From Bifidobacterium sp. ESL0790 (GTDB lineage: Bacteria; Actinomycetota; Actinomycetes; Actinomycetales; Bifidobacteriaceae): a DNA stretch of 64,000 nt. Where the stretch lies: contig NZ_CP113915.1 in the NCBI RefSeq assembly GCF_029395435.1, positions 930,001 to 994,000 of the forward strand, in the 5' to 3' direction. How positions within the stretch are numbered: the stretch's first letter is position 1; each line of letters begins with the position of its first letter. The notes under the pieces are model-generated. The model worked only from the letters and a program-made list of their open reading frames with translations. It did no database searches and was not told the DNA's origin. A program made the translations under genes and the position numbers. Positions 36,690 through 45,942 of this stretch are shown here, in pieces.

Positions 36690-39600
36690 ATGAGTTCCAA
36701 CGCGAGTGTCGATGTCCAACGGATTGTTGCGGAGGCAATGGGGCAACGCTCCCCGGTGGCCGGCCAAAGTGTCGACCGGAGCGTGGCGGCGGTGATCACC
36801 GTTGAGCATGACGCCCGCTTTTTCCCCACGACGTTGAGGGCCGTTTTGGCGCAGCGCGTATTGCCTGGCGTGATCGTGGTCGCCGACTGCACCGGGGCCA
36901 CCACCCAGCCGATGAAAACCGGCTTCTCCATCGATTCCGGCAAAACCTCGAGTCGCTTGGCCGAGGTCGCGGTGCCCGAGCCGCCGCAGCATGTGGAGGT
37001 GCGGCTGGCGCGCGCCACCGGGGCCAGGTCGTTCTACGGGGCGGTGCGCGAGGCCATGCGCTACGCCAAGCTGCCCGGCACGGTCAAGGCGCTGTGGCTG
37101 TTGCACGACGACTCGCGCCCGGCCGACGACAAGTGCCTCGAACGGCTCGTCGAAGCATGGCACAACACTCCCACCGTCTCGCTTCTGGGTGCCAAGCAGC
37201 TCGACTGGAGCGGTAAGAACCTGCATGACGTGGGCAGCTACGCCGGCCGTCACCGCCTGGAAAGCCTCGTCGTGGAGGGCGAGCCGGACCAGGAGCAATA
37301 CGACGCCAGAAATGATGTCTTCGCCGTCTCGCTGGCTGGGGCGCTGTTGCCGTTGCAGACGTTGCACGACATCGGCGAGCCCGACCCGTGGTTCACCTCT
37401 TATATGGAGTCGGCCGACTTCTGCCGTCGCATCTGCCTGCAGGGCGGACGTGTGATTGTCGTGCCGCAGGCCCGCATGGCCCATCGCAAGGCCAGGATGG
37501 AGGGTGTGCGCACCAGGGGCGGGGAGCCCGTCGACGACGAGCAGCCGCCCATCGACACCACCATGGCCAGGCTCGACGCCGGGCAACGTTACTACTGGAC
37601 CGACGTGCGGCCCCTGCTCTGGCCGGTGCTGTGGATCCTCGGACTGTTCCGCGCGCTCGGGCTGGCCTGCCGTCAGCTTCTGGCCAAACAGCCGTACCAC
37701 GCGTGGTGCGAGCTGTGCATGCCGTGGAAAGCTTTGGGCGCGCTGCCCTCGATGATTGGCGCACGCCACCGGGCCGCCCGGCATCGCCGTATCAGCGCCG
37801 CCCAGCTCTCCCTGCTTTCGGCCGACCGCGGGCAGGTGCGGCTCTGGAGACGTCGCAGCGAGGCGTTCGCCAACCAGCGTGGCACCGTGCTGCTGAGCCC
37901 CCTGGCCCAGGCCCATCTGCGCCGACGTCGCATTCGTCGCTGGAGTGGAGCCGTCCTGATGGCCCTGCTCGCCTTCGCCGTCGTGGTGTGGATGGACTGG
38001 AGCGTCTTCCGCGCCATGTTCTCCGGGGCGAGCCCCTACTCCTCCGCGCTGTTGCCGAGCGGCGCCAGCTTTGGTCAGCTCTTTTCGGCCGCTACCTCCT
38101 CGTGGGCCTTCGGTGTGGGCGTTGGCGTGGCCGCCCCGCCCGCGCCGTGGCTCCTGGTGTGGCTGCTCGCCTCGGTGGTCACGTTGGGCCATCCGGCCGT
38201 GGCGCTGTCGCTCATCTTCTTCCTCGCCGCGCCTCTGGCCGCCCTCTCGTTCTGGGCCCTGGCCGGCATCTTCACCCGCTCCGACTCCGTGCGCGTGGTC
38301 TCCGGGTTGCTCTGGGTCGCGCTCGGCCTGGCGTTCGGGCTTTTCGGCTCGGCCAACCTGCCGATGCTCACCGTGATGGTCTTCCTGCCCGCCGCGTTCG
38401 CGTTCGTCTTCCGGGCCGTGGGCATGTACCACACCGAGGAGCCGGTCAGGCCGCATTCCTCCGTGCAGGCGGCGGCGTGCGCGTCCCTGTGCTTCATCGC
38501 CGTGGTCTGCGCCGAACCGCAGCTGATCCTGCCGCTGGTGCTGGTCTTCATCTTTTTCTTCGCCACCGTGCGCTCGCACCGCACCATGCTGCTGCTCATC
38601 CCCATACCCTCGCTGTTCGCGCTCGCGCCGACGCTGGTCAACGTGGTGCGGCATCTGATGGATGGTGCGTGGCGGCAGATATTCGCCGACGTCTCGGTGC
38701 CCGTCGATGGCGGTGCGGCCCCGTCCTCCGCCAATCTGGTGCAGATACTGGCCGACGCCTTCGGCCTGCGGCTCAACGCGGGCCTGCTCGATCGCGCCAC
38801 CTACACACCCGAGTTCATCGGTGTGGCCGCGGTGCTCGTGGTCGTGCTCGTCTTGGCCGTGGCAGCCTTGTTCATTCCGTTCATCTTGCGCGCCTCCAGG
38901 ATGATGTGGGGCGTGGCCATCGCGGGCCTGGCGCTTTCGATGGTCGCCGTACGCATCGCCGTCGCCCCGGGCCTGGAGCACGCGGTCGGCGCATCGGTGT
39001 TGCCGGGCGTCGTGCTGGCGATGCTCGCCTTCCTCTCGTGCGTGTGCATGGTGGCGGGCAACGCCGTCAAACACTATGAGCCTCTGCGCACCTCCGCCAG
39101 CGCCGCGGAACAGGCCGACGACTCCCAGCGTGGGGAGAAGGCCAAACGCGTCGCCAGCCGCACCGGCCGCGTAATCCTGGTCATCGTCCTGGTGGCCGTC
39201 ACCTGCCTGTGGTCGGCCTTCGGGACCCTGCGCCGCGCCAACACCGTTGAATCGTCCGACGCCGGGCTGCCGATGGTGGCCGTCGATTACCTCGCACGTG
39301 ACCCGAGCCATCGTGTGCTCGCGTTGAAGGCGGAAAGCGAGAACGTGATCGACTTCACCGTCATGCGCTCCAGAAGGGGCGACCTGATGGATGCCTCGCC
39401 CTCGTGGCGGGCCCAGGAGGTCTCCGGCAGCGTGGACTCGGCCCAGGACGTGCTCGCCAACTCGAGCGCGAGCCTGATCGCCAACGAGGACACCCACGCC
39501 ATCGAGCAGATCACCAAGCTCGGCTTCGGCGGCATCTACGTGGTCGACGACAACAAATCCACGGCCAAGGCCGCCTCGCACCGGCTCATCGGCAACATCA

Positions 39601-39824
39601 ACGCCAGCGACGGCGCGCAATCATTGGTCAGCGGGCAGAACGGCACGTATTATCGGCTCACCGGGGCCGAGCAGGCCGGCCATGGCATTTCGCTGGACCG
39701 GCAGCGTGGCGTCACCTCGAGCGCGTGGCGGTATGTGTGGATGATCGCCTCCGCGTTGGTGCTGGTCATCTACGTGTTGGTGGCCTTGCCCAAGGGCCGC
39801 AGGTATGGTAAGGAGCAGGCATGA
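36690..39824 (+). CDS. Large GT2-family glycosyltransferase with C-terminal membrane domain
   Basis: 1044 residues. The N-terminal 330 residues are a GT2 domain: AAVITVEHDARFFPTTLRAVL, the LLHDDSRPAD acidic motif that binds the nucleotide-sugar metal, and YMESADFCRRICLQGGRV as the acceptor/acid-base region. Then about a dozen membrane helices (residues 420-830) and a final extracytoplasmic part closed by one helix. Such fusions are typical of actinobacterial envelope polysaccharide genes. The next gene starts inside its stop (ATGA). With the LCP genes and whiB nearby this suggests synthesis and attachment of a wall polysaccharide; donor and product are unknown. Confidence 0.85.
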   Translation: MSSNASVDVQRIVAEAMGQRSPVAGQSVDRSVAAVITVEHDARFFPTTLRAVLAQRVLPGVIVVADCTGATTQPMKTGFSIDSGKTSSRLAEVAVPEPPQHVEVRLARATGARSFYGAVREAMRYAKLPGTVKALWLLHDDSRPADDKCLERLVEAWHNTPTVSLLGAKQLDWSGKNLHDVGSYAGRHRLESLVVEGEPDQEQYDARNDVFAVSLAGALLPLQTLHDIGEPDPWFTSYMESADFCRRICLQGGRVIVVPQARMAHRKARMEGVRTRGGEPVDDEQPPIDTTMARLDAGQRYYWTDVRPLLWPVLWILGLFRALGLACRQLLAKQPYHAWCELCMPWKALGALPSMIGARHRAARHRRISAAQLSLLSADRGQVRLWRRRSEAFANQRGTVLLSPLAQAHLRRRRIRRWSGAVLMALLAFAVVVWMDWSVFRAMFSGASPYSSALLPSGASFGQLFSAATSSWAFGVGVGVAAPPAPWLLVWLLASVVTLGHPAVALSLIFFLAAPLAALSFWALAGIFTRSDSVRVVSGLLWVALGLAFGLFGSANLPMLTVMVFLPAAFAFVFRAVGMYHTEEPVRPHSSVQAAACASLCFIAVVCAEPQLILPLVLVFIFFFATVRSHRTMLLLIPIPSLFALAPTLVNVVRHLMDGAWRQIFADVSVPVDGGAAPSSANLVQILADAFGLRLNAGLLDRATYTPEFIGVAAVLVVVLVLAVAALFIPFILRASRMMWGVAIAGLALSMVAVRIAVAPGLEHAVGASVLPGVVLAMLAFLSCVCMVAGNAVKHYEPLRTSASAAEQADDSQRGEKAKRVASRTGRVILVIVLVAVTCLWSAFGTLRRANTVESSDAGLPMVAVDYLARDPSHRVLALKAESENVIDFTVMRSRRGDLMDASPSWRAQEVSGSVDSAQDVLANSSASLIANEDTHAIEQITKLGFGGIYVVDDNKSTAKAASHRLIGNINASDGAQSLVSGQNGTYYRLTGAEQAGHGISLDRQRGVTSSAWRYVWMIASALVLVIYVLVALPKGRRYGKEQA

Positions 39825-41392
39825 GCGACAATGTGAGCGACAACGGCAACCAGGGGAGCGGTGCCTCGCGGCCGAAATCCGGAAACCGTGTCTATCGCGC
39901 CCTGCTGGCCGTGCTGACGTTCGTGGTGCTGGCCCTGGTGGTCGTCGCCCTGCTCTTCGCCCCATGGCCCGGCTGGCTCGTCGACCAGCCCGGCGGCAAC
40001 GGCTCCGGCGGCTCCCGCCAGGTCCACCAGACCCAGCTGACCTATTATTGCCCCTCGAAGATGGCGCTTTCCGACACCGGCAAATACGGTGACAGCCAAT
40101 TCCAGGCCAATGACGGCGACATGGCCTCATCGGCCCGCTACGGCGCCTTCGGATCGGTCTACCGCGCCACCGTGGGGCCGCTGACCAACGGCAGCGAGGC
40201 CAGCGACGAGATCCTGAAGGGGCCGAACAGCATCGACGGCGCGTCCGTCAAGACGCTGGGCGGCTCGCTCGACCAGGGCTCGCGCGCCTTCGACACGCAT
40301 CTTCTGGCCGCGAAATCTGGCACGGGGGCCACCGCCTCCATCGCCTCGTGGGCCACCACGGGAGACCTGCAGGGTGTGGCCGCCACTGCCTGCCAGGTGC
40401 CCGCGCTGCGTCAGGACTTCCTGCTCACCGGCACCAAGACGGGCTCCACCCAGCAGCTCGTCGTCGCCAACCCCTCGTCCAAGGCCACCTCGCTGCAGGT
40501 GAAGGTCTGGGACACCAAGCACAACCAGCAGCTCCAGCTCTCCACGGGCAGCACGCTCAATGTGGGGGCCAACGGCGAGTCCACCATGGAGCTTTCCTCC
40601 GCCGTGCCGGGCGCCGACGGGTTGTTCGTGTCGATCGACAGCGGCGAGACGCCCGTCTCGGCCGTGGTGCGCAGCGTGAGCATGGACGGCCTGGACGCCA
40701 AGGGCTCCGATTTTGTCACACCGGTGGGCGAGCCGTCCAATGACGTCTATCTGCCGGGCATCAACGAGGGTGACCAGGTCAGGCTGCTGCTGCACGCCGA
40801 GACGGCCAGCGACGCCACCATCTCGTGGGTCAATTCCAAGGGCTCGGCCGACCAGGCCAAGCAGCAGCACGTCGAGGCCGGCAAGGTGGCGGTGGTCGAC
40901 CTGGGCGCCGCCCCGCAGGACATCGCGGGAATACGCGTGTCAGGCAGCGCGAAGCTCAACGCCGAGGCCAACGTGACCCAGTCCAGCGACGGCGGCCACG
41001 TCGATTTCGCCTTCGTCTCGCCGGTGAAGCCCGCCGCGCATTCGGCCATCGCCCTGCCCGACAAGACCAGTGGTGAGCTGACATTGCTCAACGATTCCGA
41101 CGAGGCGGCCACCACCACCATTCGCGCCTACGATGGCGAGGGCAGTGAGGCCGGCAGCAAGCAGATCAGCGTGCCGGCGCGTGGCGGCATCCGTGTGGCG
41201 GTCGGCGACGTGAGCGACAAGGCCGCGCTGATCACCCTCGACCATGCCCAGCACATCGCCTGGGGCATGCGTGTGACCCAATCTGACGTTTCGGGTGCCG
41301 GGCTGGCGGGCGTGGCCTACATCTCGCCGTCGTCGCTCGAGCCGCAGAGCGCGCAGGTGTGGGCGAAGGCCGACAGGTCGATCGTGCGCTGA
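39821..41392 (+). CDS. DUF5719 family exported protein
   Basis: 523 residues, overlapping the glycosyltransferase by four bases. A short cytoplasmic head, one membrane helix (ALLAVLTFVVLALVVVALLF) and a large extracytoplasmic beta-rich region including TYYCPSKMALSDTG near residue 75. Two cysteines recur (YYCPS and ATACQVPAL), possibly a disulphide. DUF5719 proteins accompany this kind of GT2 gene across actinobacteria and probably act with it at the membrane; no enzyme motif is visible. Confidence 0.8.
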   Translation: MSDNVSDNGNQGSGASRPKSGNRVYRALLAVLTFVVLALVVVALLFAPWPGWLVDQPGGNGSGGSRQVHQTQLTYYCPSKMALSDTGKYGDSQFQANDGDMASSARYGAFGSVYRATVGPLTNGSEASDEILKGPNSIDGASVKTLGGSLDQGSRAFDTHLLAAKSGTGATASIASWATTGDLQGVAATACQVPALRQDFLLTGTKTGSTQQLVVANPSSKATSLQVKVWDTKHNQQLQLSTGSTLNVGANGESTMELSSAVPGADGLFVSIDSGETPVSAVVRSVSMDGLDAKGSDFVTPVGEPSNDVYLPGINEGDQVRLLLHAETASDATISWVNSKGSADQAKQQHVEAGKVAVVDLGAAPQDIAGIRVSGSAKLNAEANVTQSSDGGHVDFAFVSPVKPAAHSAIALPDKTSGELTLLNDSDEAATTTIRAYDGEGSEAGSKQISVPARGGIRVAVGDVSDKAALITLDHAQHIAWGMRVTQSDVSGAGLAGVAYISPSSLEPQSAQVWAKADRSIVR

Positions 41393-41400
41393 TTGAATGC

Positions 41401-41442
41401 GAATCCCCGTGATTTCGCCTTTTTGTGGAGTTACGGGGATTC
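41401..41442. terminator. Hairpin between DUF5719 and Rv3259-like genes
   Basis: GAATCCCCGT and ACGGGGATTC, a perfect 10-bp stem with a 22-base loop, between convergent genes. Confidence 0.6.
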
Positions 41443-41531
41443 GGATATTTAAGTATTCGAAAGTTTGGTTTCAGGCTTTTAAAACTTTGAGATTCTGGGT
41501 TTTCGAGATTTCGGGATTTGGTATTCCAAGC

Positions 41532-41969
41532 TCAGAACTCGGTGCCGGTCCAGTCCGGGTCGATTTCCTCGGGACGACGTCCATAGAGGTCGCCCAGGCG
41601 GGCGGCCAGCGCGTCGCGGATGGCCCATTGCAGGCTCAGCCTGTCGGGATGGTGCATCTGCATCGGCATGCGGTAGAGCACGATACGAGCCGGAATGCCA
41701 TGGGCCGCGGGGAAGCACTGCGAGGTGACGCGGGCGTGCGCCTGCCACGGCACCGGGTCGGAGGGCGGCACATCCTCGACGGCGAACTGCACCGGGCCCA
41801 CGAGGTTCGGCCACGCCTGCGAGAGCCGGCGCAGCTGGGAGACCACCATGTCGTCGAACATGCCCCCGTTGGTGCGGTATCGCGGCAGCCTGCGCCCGAA
41901 CGTGGGCGTGCGCACGCCGCGCCCGTGACGGTTGCGGTAGATATGGGCTTGCCAAGGTGGTCTCAACAT
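41532..41969 (-). CDS. Rv3259-like (metallopeptidase-family) protein lacking HExxH
   Basis: 145 residues. The central VQFAVEDVPPSDP, then ARIVLYRMPMQ and the end LGDLYGRRPEEIDPDW line up, from memory, with mycobacterial Rv3259, a small protein of the zinicin-like metallopeptidase family that stands next to wall-polysaccharide genes. The zinc motif HExxH expected before the end is absent here (AIRDALAARLG in its place), so catalysis by a zinc site is unlikely. It is convergent with DUF5719, preserving the neighbourhood. Confidence 0.65.
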   Translation of the reverse strand: MLRPPWQAHIYRNRHGRGVRTPTFGRRLPRYRTNGGMFDDMVVSQLRRLSQAWPNLVGPVQFAVEDVPPSDPVPWQAHARVTSQCFPAAHGIPARIVLYRMPMQMHHPDRLSLQWAIRDALAARLGDLYGRRPEEIDPDWTGTEF

Positions 41970-42058
41970 GCCTTTACTTTAAGACTAGGCACGGGCATCC
42001 CGGGCCCGCGCGGCCGGAAGGCGGGAGCGCGGCCCGACTGGCGAGAAATGGAGTGGTG

Positions 42059-42868
42059 ATGGCTGAAGATCAAGGGGTTCTGGGGGCCTGGCGTGGCCTC
42101 GATTTCGCCGACGTGGCCCGCAAGGCGAGGCTGGTCGCCTTCGACCTCGACAACACCCTGGCGCGCTCCAAGAAGCCGATGCACGCCGACATGGCCGCCC
42201 GCCTGGCGCGGCTGAGCCAGCTGATCGACGTGGCCATCATCACCGGCGGCAGGTTCTCCCTGGTGCGCACGCAGGTGCTCGACGTGTTGCCGGACGACGC
42301 GCGCCGCGCCGGAATCCATGTGATGCCGACCAGCGGCACACGCTATTACCGGTGGGGGCATGACGGCTGGGATTGCATCTACACGATGGATCTGCCCGCC
42401 GATGACCGCGACCGCGCGATGGCCTCGCTTGAGCGGCACGCCAGGCTGCAGGGCCTGTGGACCGGGCGCGCATGGGGGCCGCGCATCGAGGACCGTGGCA
42501 GCCAGGTCACCTTCTCCGCCCTGGGCCAGCAGGCTCCGGTGGAGGCCAAGGAGGCGTGGGACCCGACCAACGAGAAGAAGAACCGGCTCGCCGACGCCGT
42601 GGCCGCCGACCTGCCCAGTCTCGTCGTGCGTTCCGGCGGCGCGACCAGCGTCGACGTCTCCGCGCGCGGCATCGACAAGGCCTACGCCGTGCGACGCCTG
42701 TGCGAGGCGCTCGACATCGAGGTCGGCCAGGTGATCTTCGTGGGCGACCGGATGGACTCGGACGGCAACGATTACCCCGCCGCGGTGATGGGCACGTTCC
42801 CGATTCGCGTCAGCGGGCCCGACGAGACCCTTGAGGTGTGCGACAGGCTTATCGAGGGGTTGGCCTGA
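42059..42868 (+). CDS. HAD-IIB family phosphatase
   Basis: 269 residues from the ATG at 42059 (GGAG before it). Motif I FDLDNTLARS holds the nucleophile Asp; motif II is AIITGGR; motif III Lys is in GIDKAYAVRRL; motif IV VGDRMDSDGNDYP binds Mg. The cap matches the Cof/phosphomannomutase-like IIB type. Substrates of this group are sugar phosphates or small phosphates; its place near wall-polysaccharide genes makes a sugar phosphate plausible but unproven. Confidence 0.85.
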   Translation: MAEDQGVLGAWRGLDFADVARKARLVAFDLDNTLARSKKPMHADMAARLARLSQLIDVAIITGGRFSLVRTQVLDVLPDDARRAGIHVMPTSGTRYYRWGHDGWDCIYTMDLPADDRDRAMASLERHARLQGLWTGRAWGPRIEDRGSQVTFSALGQQAPVEAKEAWDPTNEKKNRLADAVAADLPSLVVRSGGATSVDVSARGIDKAYAVRRLCEALDIEVGQVIFVGDRMDSDGNDYPAAVMGTFPIRVSGPDETLEVCDRLIEGLA

Positions 42869-43042
42869 GGTTTGCCTAGCTTGAGTTTTTGAGGTTATAC
42901 GTGATTTTCTGTAGCTAGTCACGACTATCTATCTGCGGTTATTCGCGCGACACTCCCGGACGTGTGAATAGGCCCCGAGTATTCGTCCACAGTGGCCTGT
43001 TTTCCCGCGCCGGACCGTCGTCGGCCGGTACGGTGTTGTGGC

Positions 43043-43828
43043 ATGAACATGTTTGATATGGGGATTATCCCGACGATGGCCCGGACGCTGCGAACACTGG
43101 CGCTGGGCTTCCGGGATTTGCTATTGCCACGGGGCTGCGCCGGGTGCGACGCTCCGGACGAGGTGCTGTGCCCGCGATGCGTGGCGCGTTTCGACGGAGC
43201 GCATATACGCAGCCTGCCGGTCAAAGGCAAGACGTGTTGCTATGCCTGCGCGCGCTATGAGGGCGCGTCGCGCCGGGCCATCCTCGCGTGGAAGGACCAC
43301 GGCGACGAGGAATGCGATGGCGCGTTCGCCTGCTGCTTGGCGCGCTTGGCCCTGAAGGTCATCAAAGTTATTGATACGAATCAGACGGCAATTGACGACG
43401 TTCAAGCCATGCCGCAAATTGCCGGTATGCCCGATATACGCGGCATGCGCGATGTGTTGCTGGTGCCCGCGCCATCGTCACCGGCCTCGATGCGTAGGCG
43501 TGGGCGCTGGCAGATGGCCCCTCTGGCCAAAAGGACGGCCAGGATGCTCAACGATTCCGGCGTGCGTACCCGGGTATGTCCCATCTTGCGACTCGAAGGT
43601 GTGCGGGGTAGGTCGGTGCAGACCAGCGGCTCGCTCGCCCGTTCGAAGAGGATCCAAGGGCATGTGAGGGCCGTGGGCGCCATCGACGACGAATCCGCGC
43701 TGGTGGTCATCATGGACGACATCGTCACCACGGGCACGACGATGGGTCAGTGCGTCACCGCCTTGCGCGCGGCCGGTGCGCGGCATGTGGTCGGCCTGGC
43801 CTTGGCGTGCACGCCGGTGCGGCGCTGA
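43043..43828 (+). CDS. comF: ComF family protein (phosphoribosyltransferase-like)
   Basis: About 261 residues from the ATG at 43043; ATG at 43076 is also possible and there is no clear ribosome site. The N-terminal zinc finger CAGCDAPDEVLCPRC and the PRPP-binding loop VIMDDIVTTGTTM near the end define ComF, which acts in DNA uptake in naturally competent species. Between them a stretch of about 30 residues (IDTNQTAIDDVQAMPQIAG...) is AT-richer and longer than usual. No other competence genes are in the window. Confidence 0.85.
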   Translation: MNMFDMGIIPTMARTLRTLALGFRDLLLPRGCAGCDAPDEVLCPRCVARFDGAHIRSLPVKGKTCCYACARYEGASRRAILAWKDHGDEECDGAFACCLARLALKVIKVIDTNQTAIDDVQAMPQIAGMPDIRGMRDVLLVPAPSSPASMRRRGRWQMAPLAKRTARMLNDSGVRTRVCPILRLEGVRGRSVQTSGSLARSKRIQGHVRAVGAIDDESALVVIMDDIVTTGTTMGQCVTALRAAGARHVVGLALACTPVRR

Positions 43829-43872
43829 GAACCTGATGACGTGGGTTGCGGTTGCGGCGAGCGATTCAAGGT

Positions 43873-45189
43873 TCAGTCCGCGTGCGCCACGGCCATCTCG
43901 CTCCACCGTGTGGTCGCGCGCGGCGAGAGCATCTCCCGTCTCATCGTCCACGAGGCCCCGGTGTCCTCATCGCCCCGCCCCGCACCGCGTATGCCGCCAT
44001 AGCCGATGCCGACGCGCGCCGGGCCGAATTTCCTGGCGGCCTCGTCGAGCACCGAGCCCAGATGATGTGTGTCCTGCCTGGCCTCCAGACCCGACAACGT
44101 GGTGAACCGCCCAGCGTCGCGCAGCCCCAGAAGCAGCACCCCGGCGCGGATGTAGCGGGCATGCGGGTCGAAGCGTCCGCGCACGGCCTGGCAGGCGGCC
44201 TTGCTGATCACCAGCGGGTCGTCGCTCGGGTCGTCGAGCGTGGTGGCTCCACGGATCGTCTGGTAGCTGCCCGAGGGGCCGAAGGGGCTGGTCGAGCAGA
44301 AGACCGAGACCAGCGAGCATAGGCTGCCCTGCTTGCGTAGCCTACGGCACGCTTTTTGCGAATAGACGCTCAACGCCTGGCTCATCTCGGCGAAATTGGT
44401 GATGGGCGAGGAGAACATGCGCGAGCAGAGGATCTCGCCCTTGCGCCTACCGTCGTTGGCGCTGGCGTCGTCGGGCACGCAGGGCACGCCGTTGAGCTCG
44501 AGCACCGTGCGCTCCATGAGGATGGAGAACCGGTGGCGGATGTCGACATGGTCGTGGTTCTTCAGGTCGAGGGCGGTGGTGATGCCAAGGCCCTGCAACT
44601 TGCGCGTCATCCTGCGGCCCACGCCCCACACGTCGCCCACAGGCACTTCGGCGAGAATCCTGTCGCCATACTGGCCCTCGATCTCGCTCCACACGGCCAC
44701 GCCTCCCGACTCCGGGTGGCGCTTGGCCCAATGGTTGGTCACCTTGGCCAGTGTCTTGGTGGGCGCGATGCCCACGCTCACGGGGATGCCCACGCCGGCG
44801 AGCACCGCCCTGCGCATGCGTTTGGCGGTGGCGGCCAGTCTTTGCCCGTCGTCGGCGGGGGAGAAGAAGCACTCGTCGATCGAGTAGACCTCCTGGCCGG
44901 GCAGGAACGTGCTCATCAGCGACATCATACGTGTGGAAAGGCTGGCGTAGAGCTCGTAGTTGGAGCTGCGGGCCACCACGCCCTCGCGCTTGGCCTGCTC
45001 GCGTATGGAGAACCAGGGTGTGCCCTCCTTGATGCCCAGCGCTTTCGCCTCGGCGCTGCGGGCCACCACGCAGCCGTCGTTGTTCGACAGGACGACCACG
45101 GGCCTGCCCTCGAGCCTCGGGTCGAAGACGCGCTCGCAGGAGGCGAAGAAGTTGTTGGCGTCGGCCAGCACCATGAGTCGCTTCGCCAT
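43873..45189 (-). CDS. umuC: Y-family DNA polymerase UmuC
   Basis: 438 residues. The opening LMVLADANNFFASCERVFDP carries the first catalytic Asp and the steric-gate region; SIDECFF carries the second acidic pair; ARSAEAKALGIKEGTPWF is the finger domain and LAEVPVGDVWGVGRRMTRKL the helix-hairpin-helix. The last part is less conserved. It starts 8 bases after umuD, in one operon under a LexA box, and would copy damaged DNA during the SOS response. The upstream open frame is a shadow of umuD. Confidence 0.95.
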   Translation of the reverse strand: MAKRLMVLADANNFFASCERVFDPRLEGRPVVVLSNNDGCVVARSAEAKALGIKEGTPWFSIREQAKREGVVARSSNYELYASLSTRMMSLMSTFLPGQEVYSIDECFFSPADDGQRLAATAKRMRRAVLAGVGIPVSVGIAPTKTLAKVTNHWAKRHPESGGVAVWSEIEGQYGDRILAEVPVGDVWGVGRRMTRKLQGLGITTALDLKNHDHVDIRHRFSILMERTVLELNGVPCVPDDASANDGRRKGEILCSRMFSSPITNFAEMSQALSVYSQKACRRLRKQGSLCSLVSVFCSTSPFGPSGSYQTIRGATTLDDPSDDPLVISKAACQAVRGRFDPHARYIRAGVLLLGLRDAGRFTTLSGLEARQDTHHLGSVLDEAARKFGPARVGIGYGGIRGAGRGDEDTGASWTMRREMLSPRATTRWSEMAVAHAD

Positions 45190-45197
45190 GGCTGGCC

Positions 45198-45860
45198 TCA
45201 GCCCTGTTGGGCGTGGCGGTCGGGGAAGTGGTAGACCGTGGCCCTCTGCCGCCCGGGTGCGGCCCCTCGTGGCGCGCCGGGGGAGGCCGCCGATCCCTGT
45301 GGGGCATGGCTGGTGGCTTGGCCGCCGCGTGGGGCCTGCATGCCCGGGCGGGTGACGCCGTCCATCGGCTCGCTGAAGCGGTGCGGCCGGCTCTGCGGGT
45401 GGAAGTTGCCCACCACCACGCCCCAGACCACCAGTTCGGCGGCGTCGGACGACATGAAATCGGGGTAGCGCGGGTTCTCGGCGTGCAGCACCGGCGTGGA
45501 GCCGCGCATAATCAGGCGCTTGACGGTCAGCTCGTCGTCGAGGATGGCCACCACCACGTCGCCGGCCTGAGGCTCCAGCGAGCGGTCGACCACCAGCAGG
45601 TCGCCGTCCCAGATGCCCGCGCCCTCCATGGAATCGCCGGCCACGGTGATGATGAAGGTGGTGTCGGGATGCTGGATGACATGCTCGTCGAAGCTGAAAT
45701 CGCCGGCGAAATAATCCTGGGCGACCGACGGGAAGCCGGCGTGCACCGACTCCAGCGCGGCGGGCACGGGTATCGGCGCCAGCGTCGAGCGGAAGATTCG
45801 CGTCACCGTGCAATCCCGCGCGTCGTCTTCGGCCATGGCGGCCATCTGAGTCTGCTGCAT
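45198..45860 (-). CDS. umuD: UmuD-type LexA-related protease with C-terminal extension
   Basis: 220 residues from the ATG at 45860 (GGGAGG before it). It lacks the LexA DNA-binding domain. The self-cleavage site region is HAGFPSVAQDY, the catalytic Ser is in VAGDSMEGAGIW and the Lys in DELTVKRLI, with FPDFMSSDAAELV-type ending. After the normal end of UmuD (about residue 150) there is an extra 65-residue Pro/Gly/Ala/Gln-rich tail. Cleaved UmuD' serves UmuC as pol V. The pair is controlled by the LexA box just upstream. Confidence 0.92.
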   Translation of the reverse strand: MQQTQMAAMAEDDARDCTVTRIFRSTLAPIPVPAALESVHAGFPSVAQDYFAGDFSFDEHVIQHPDTTFIITVAGDSMEGAGIWDGDLLVVDRSLEPQAGDVVVAILDDELTVKRLIMRGSTPVLHAENPRYPDFMSSDAAELVVWGVVVGNFHPQSRPHRFSEPMDGVTRPGMQAPRGGQATSHAPQGSAASPGAPRGAAPGRQRATVYHFPDRHAQQG

Positions 45861-45878
45861 CGTCTGCCTCCCATCTAT

Positions 45879-45894
45879 TCGAACATTTGTTCGA
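45879..45894. promoter_or_regulatory. LexA (SOS) box upstream of umuDC
   Basis: TCGAACATTTGTTCGA, a perfect match to the actinobacterial/Gram-positive SOS box with six-base palindromic arms, 18 bases before the umuD start. Confidence 0.92.
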
Positions 45895-45942
45895 TTTCCA
45901 GTATGAAGGAGGCTCACGACAAGACGGAGAACCGTTGGAATA

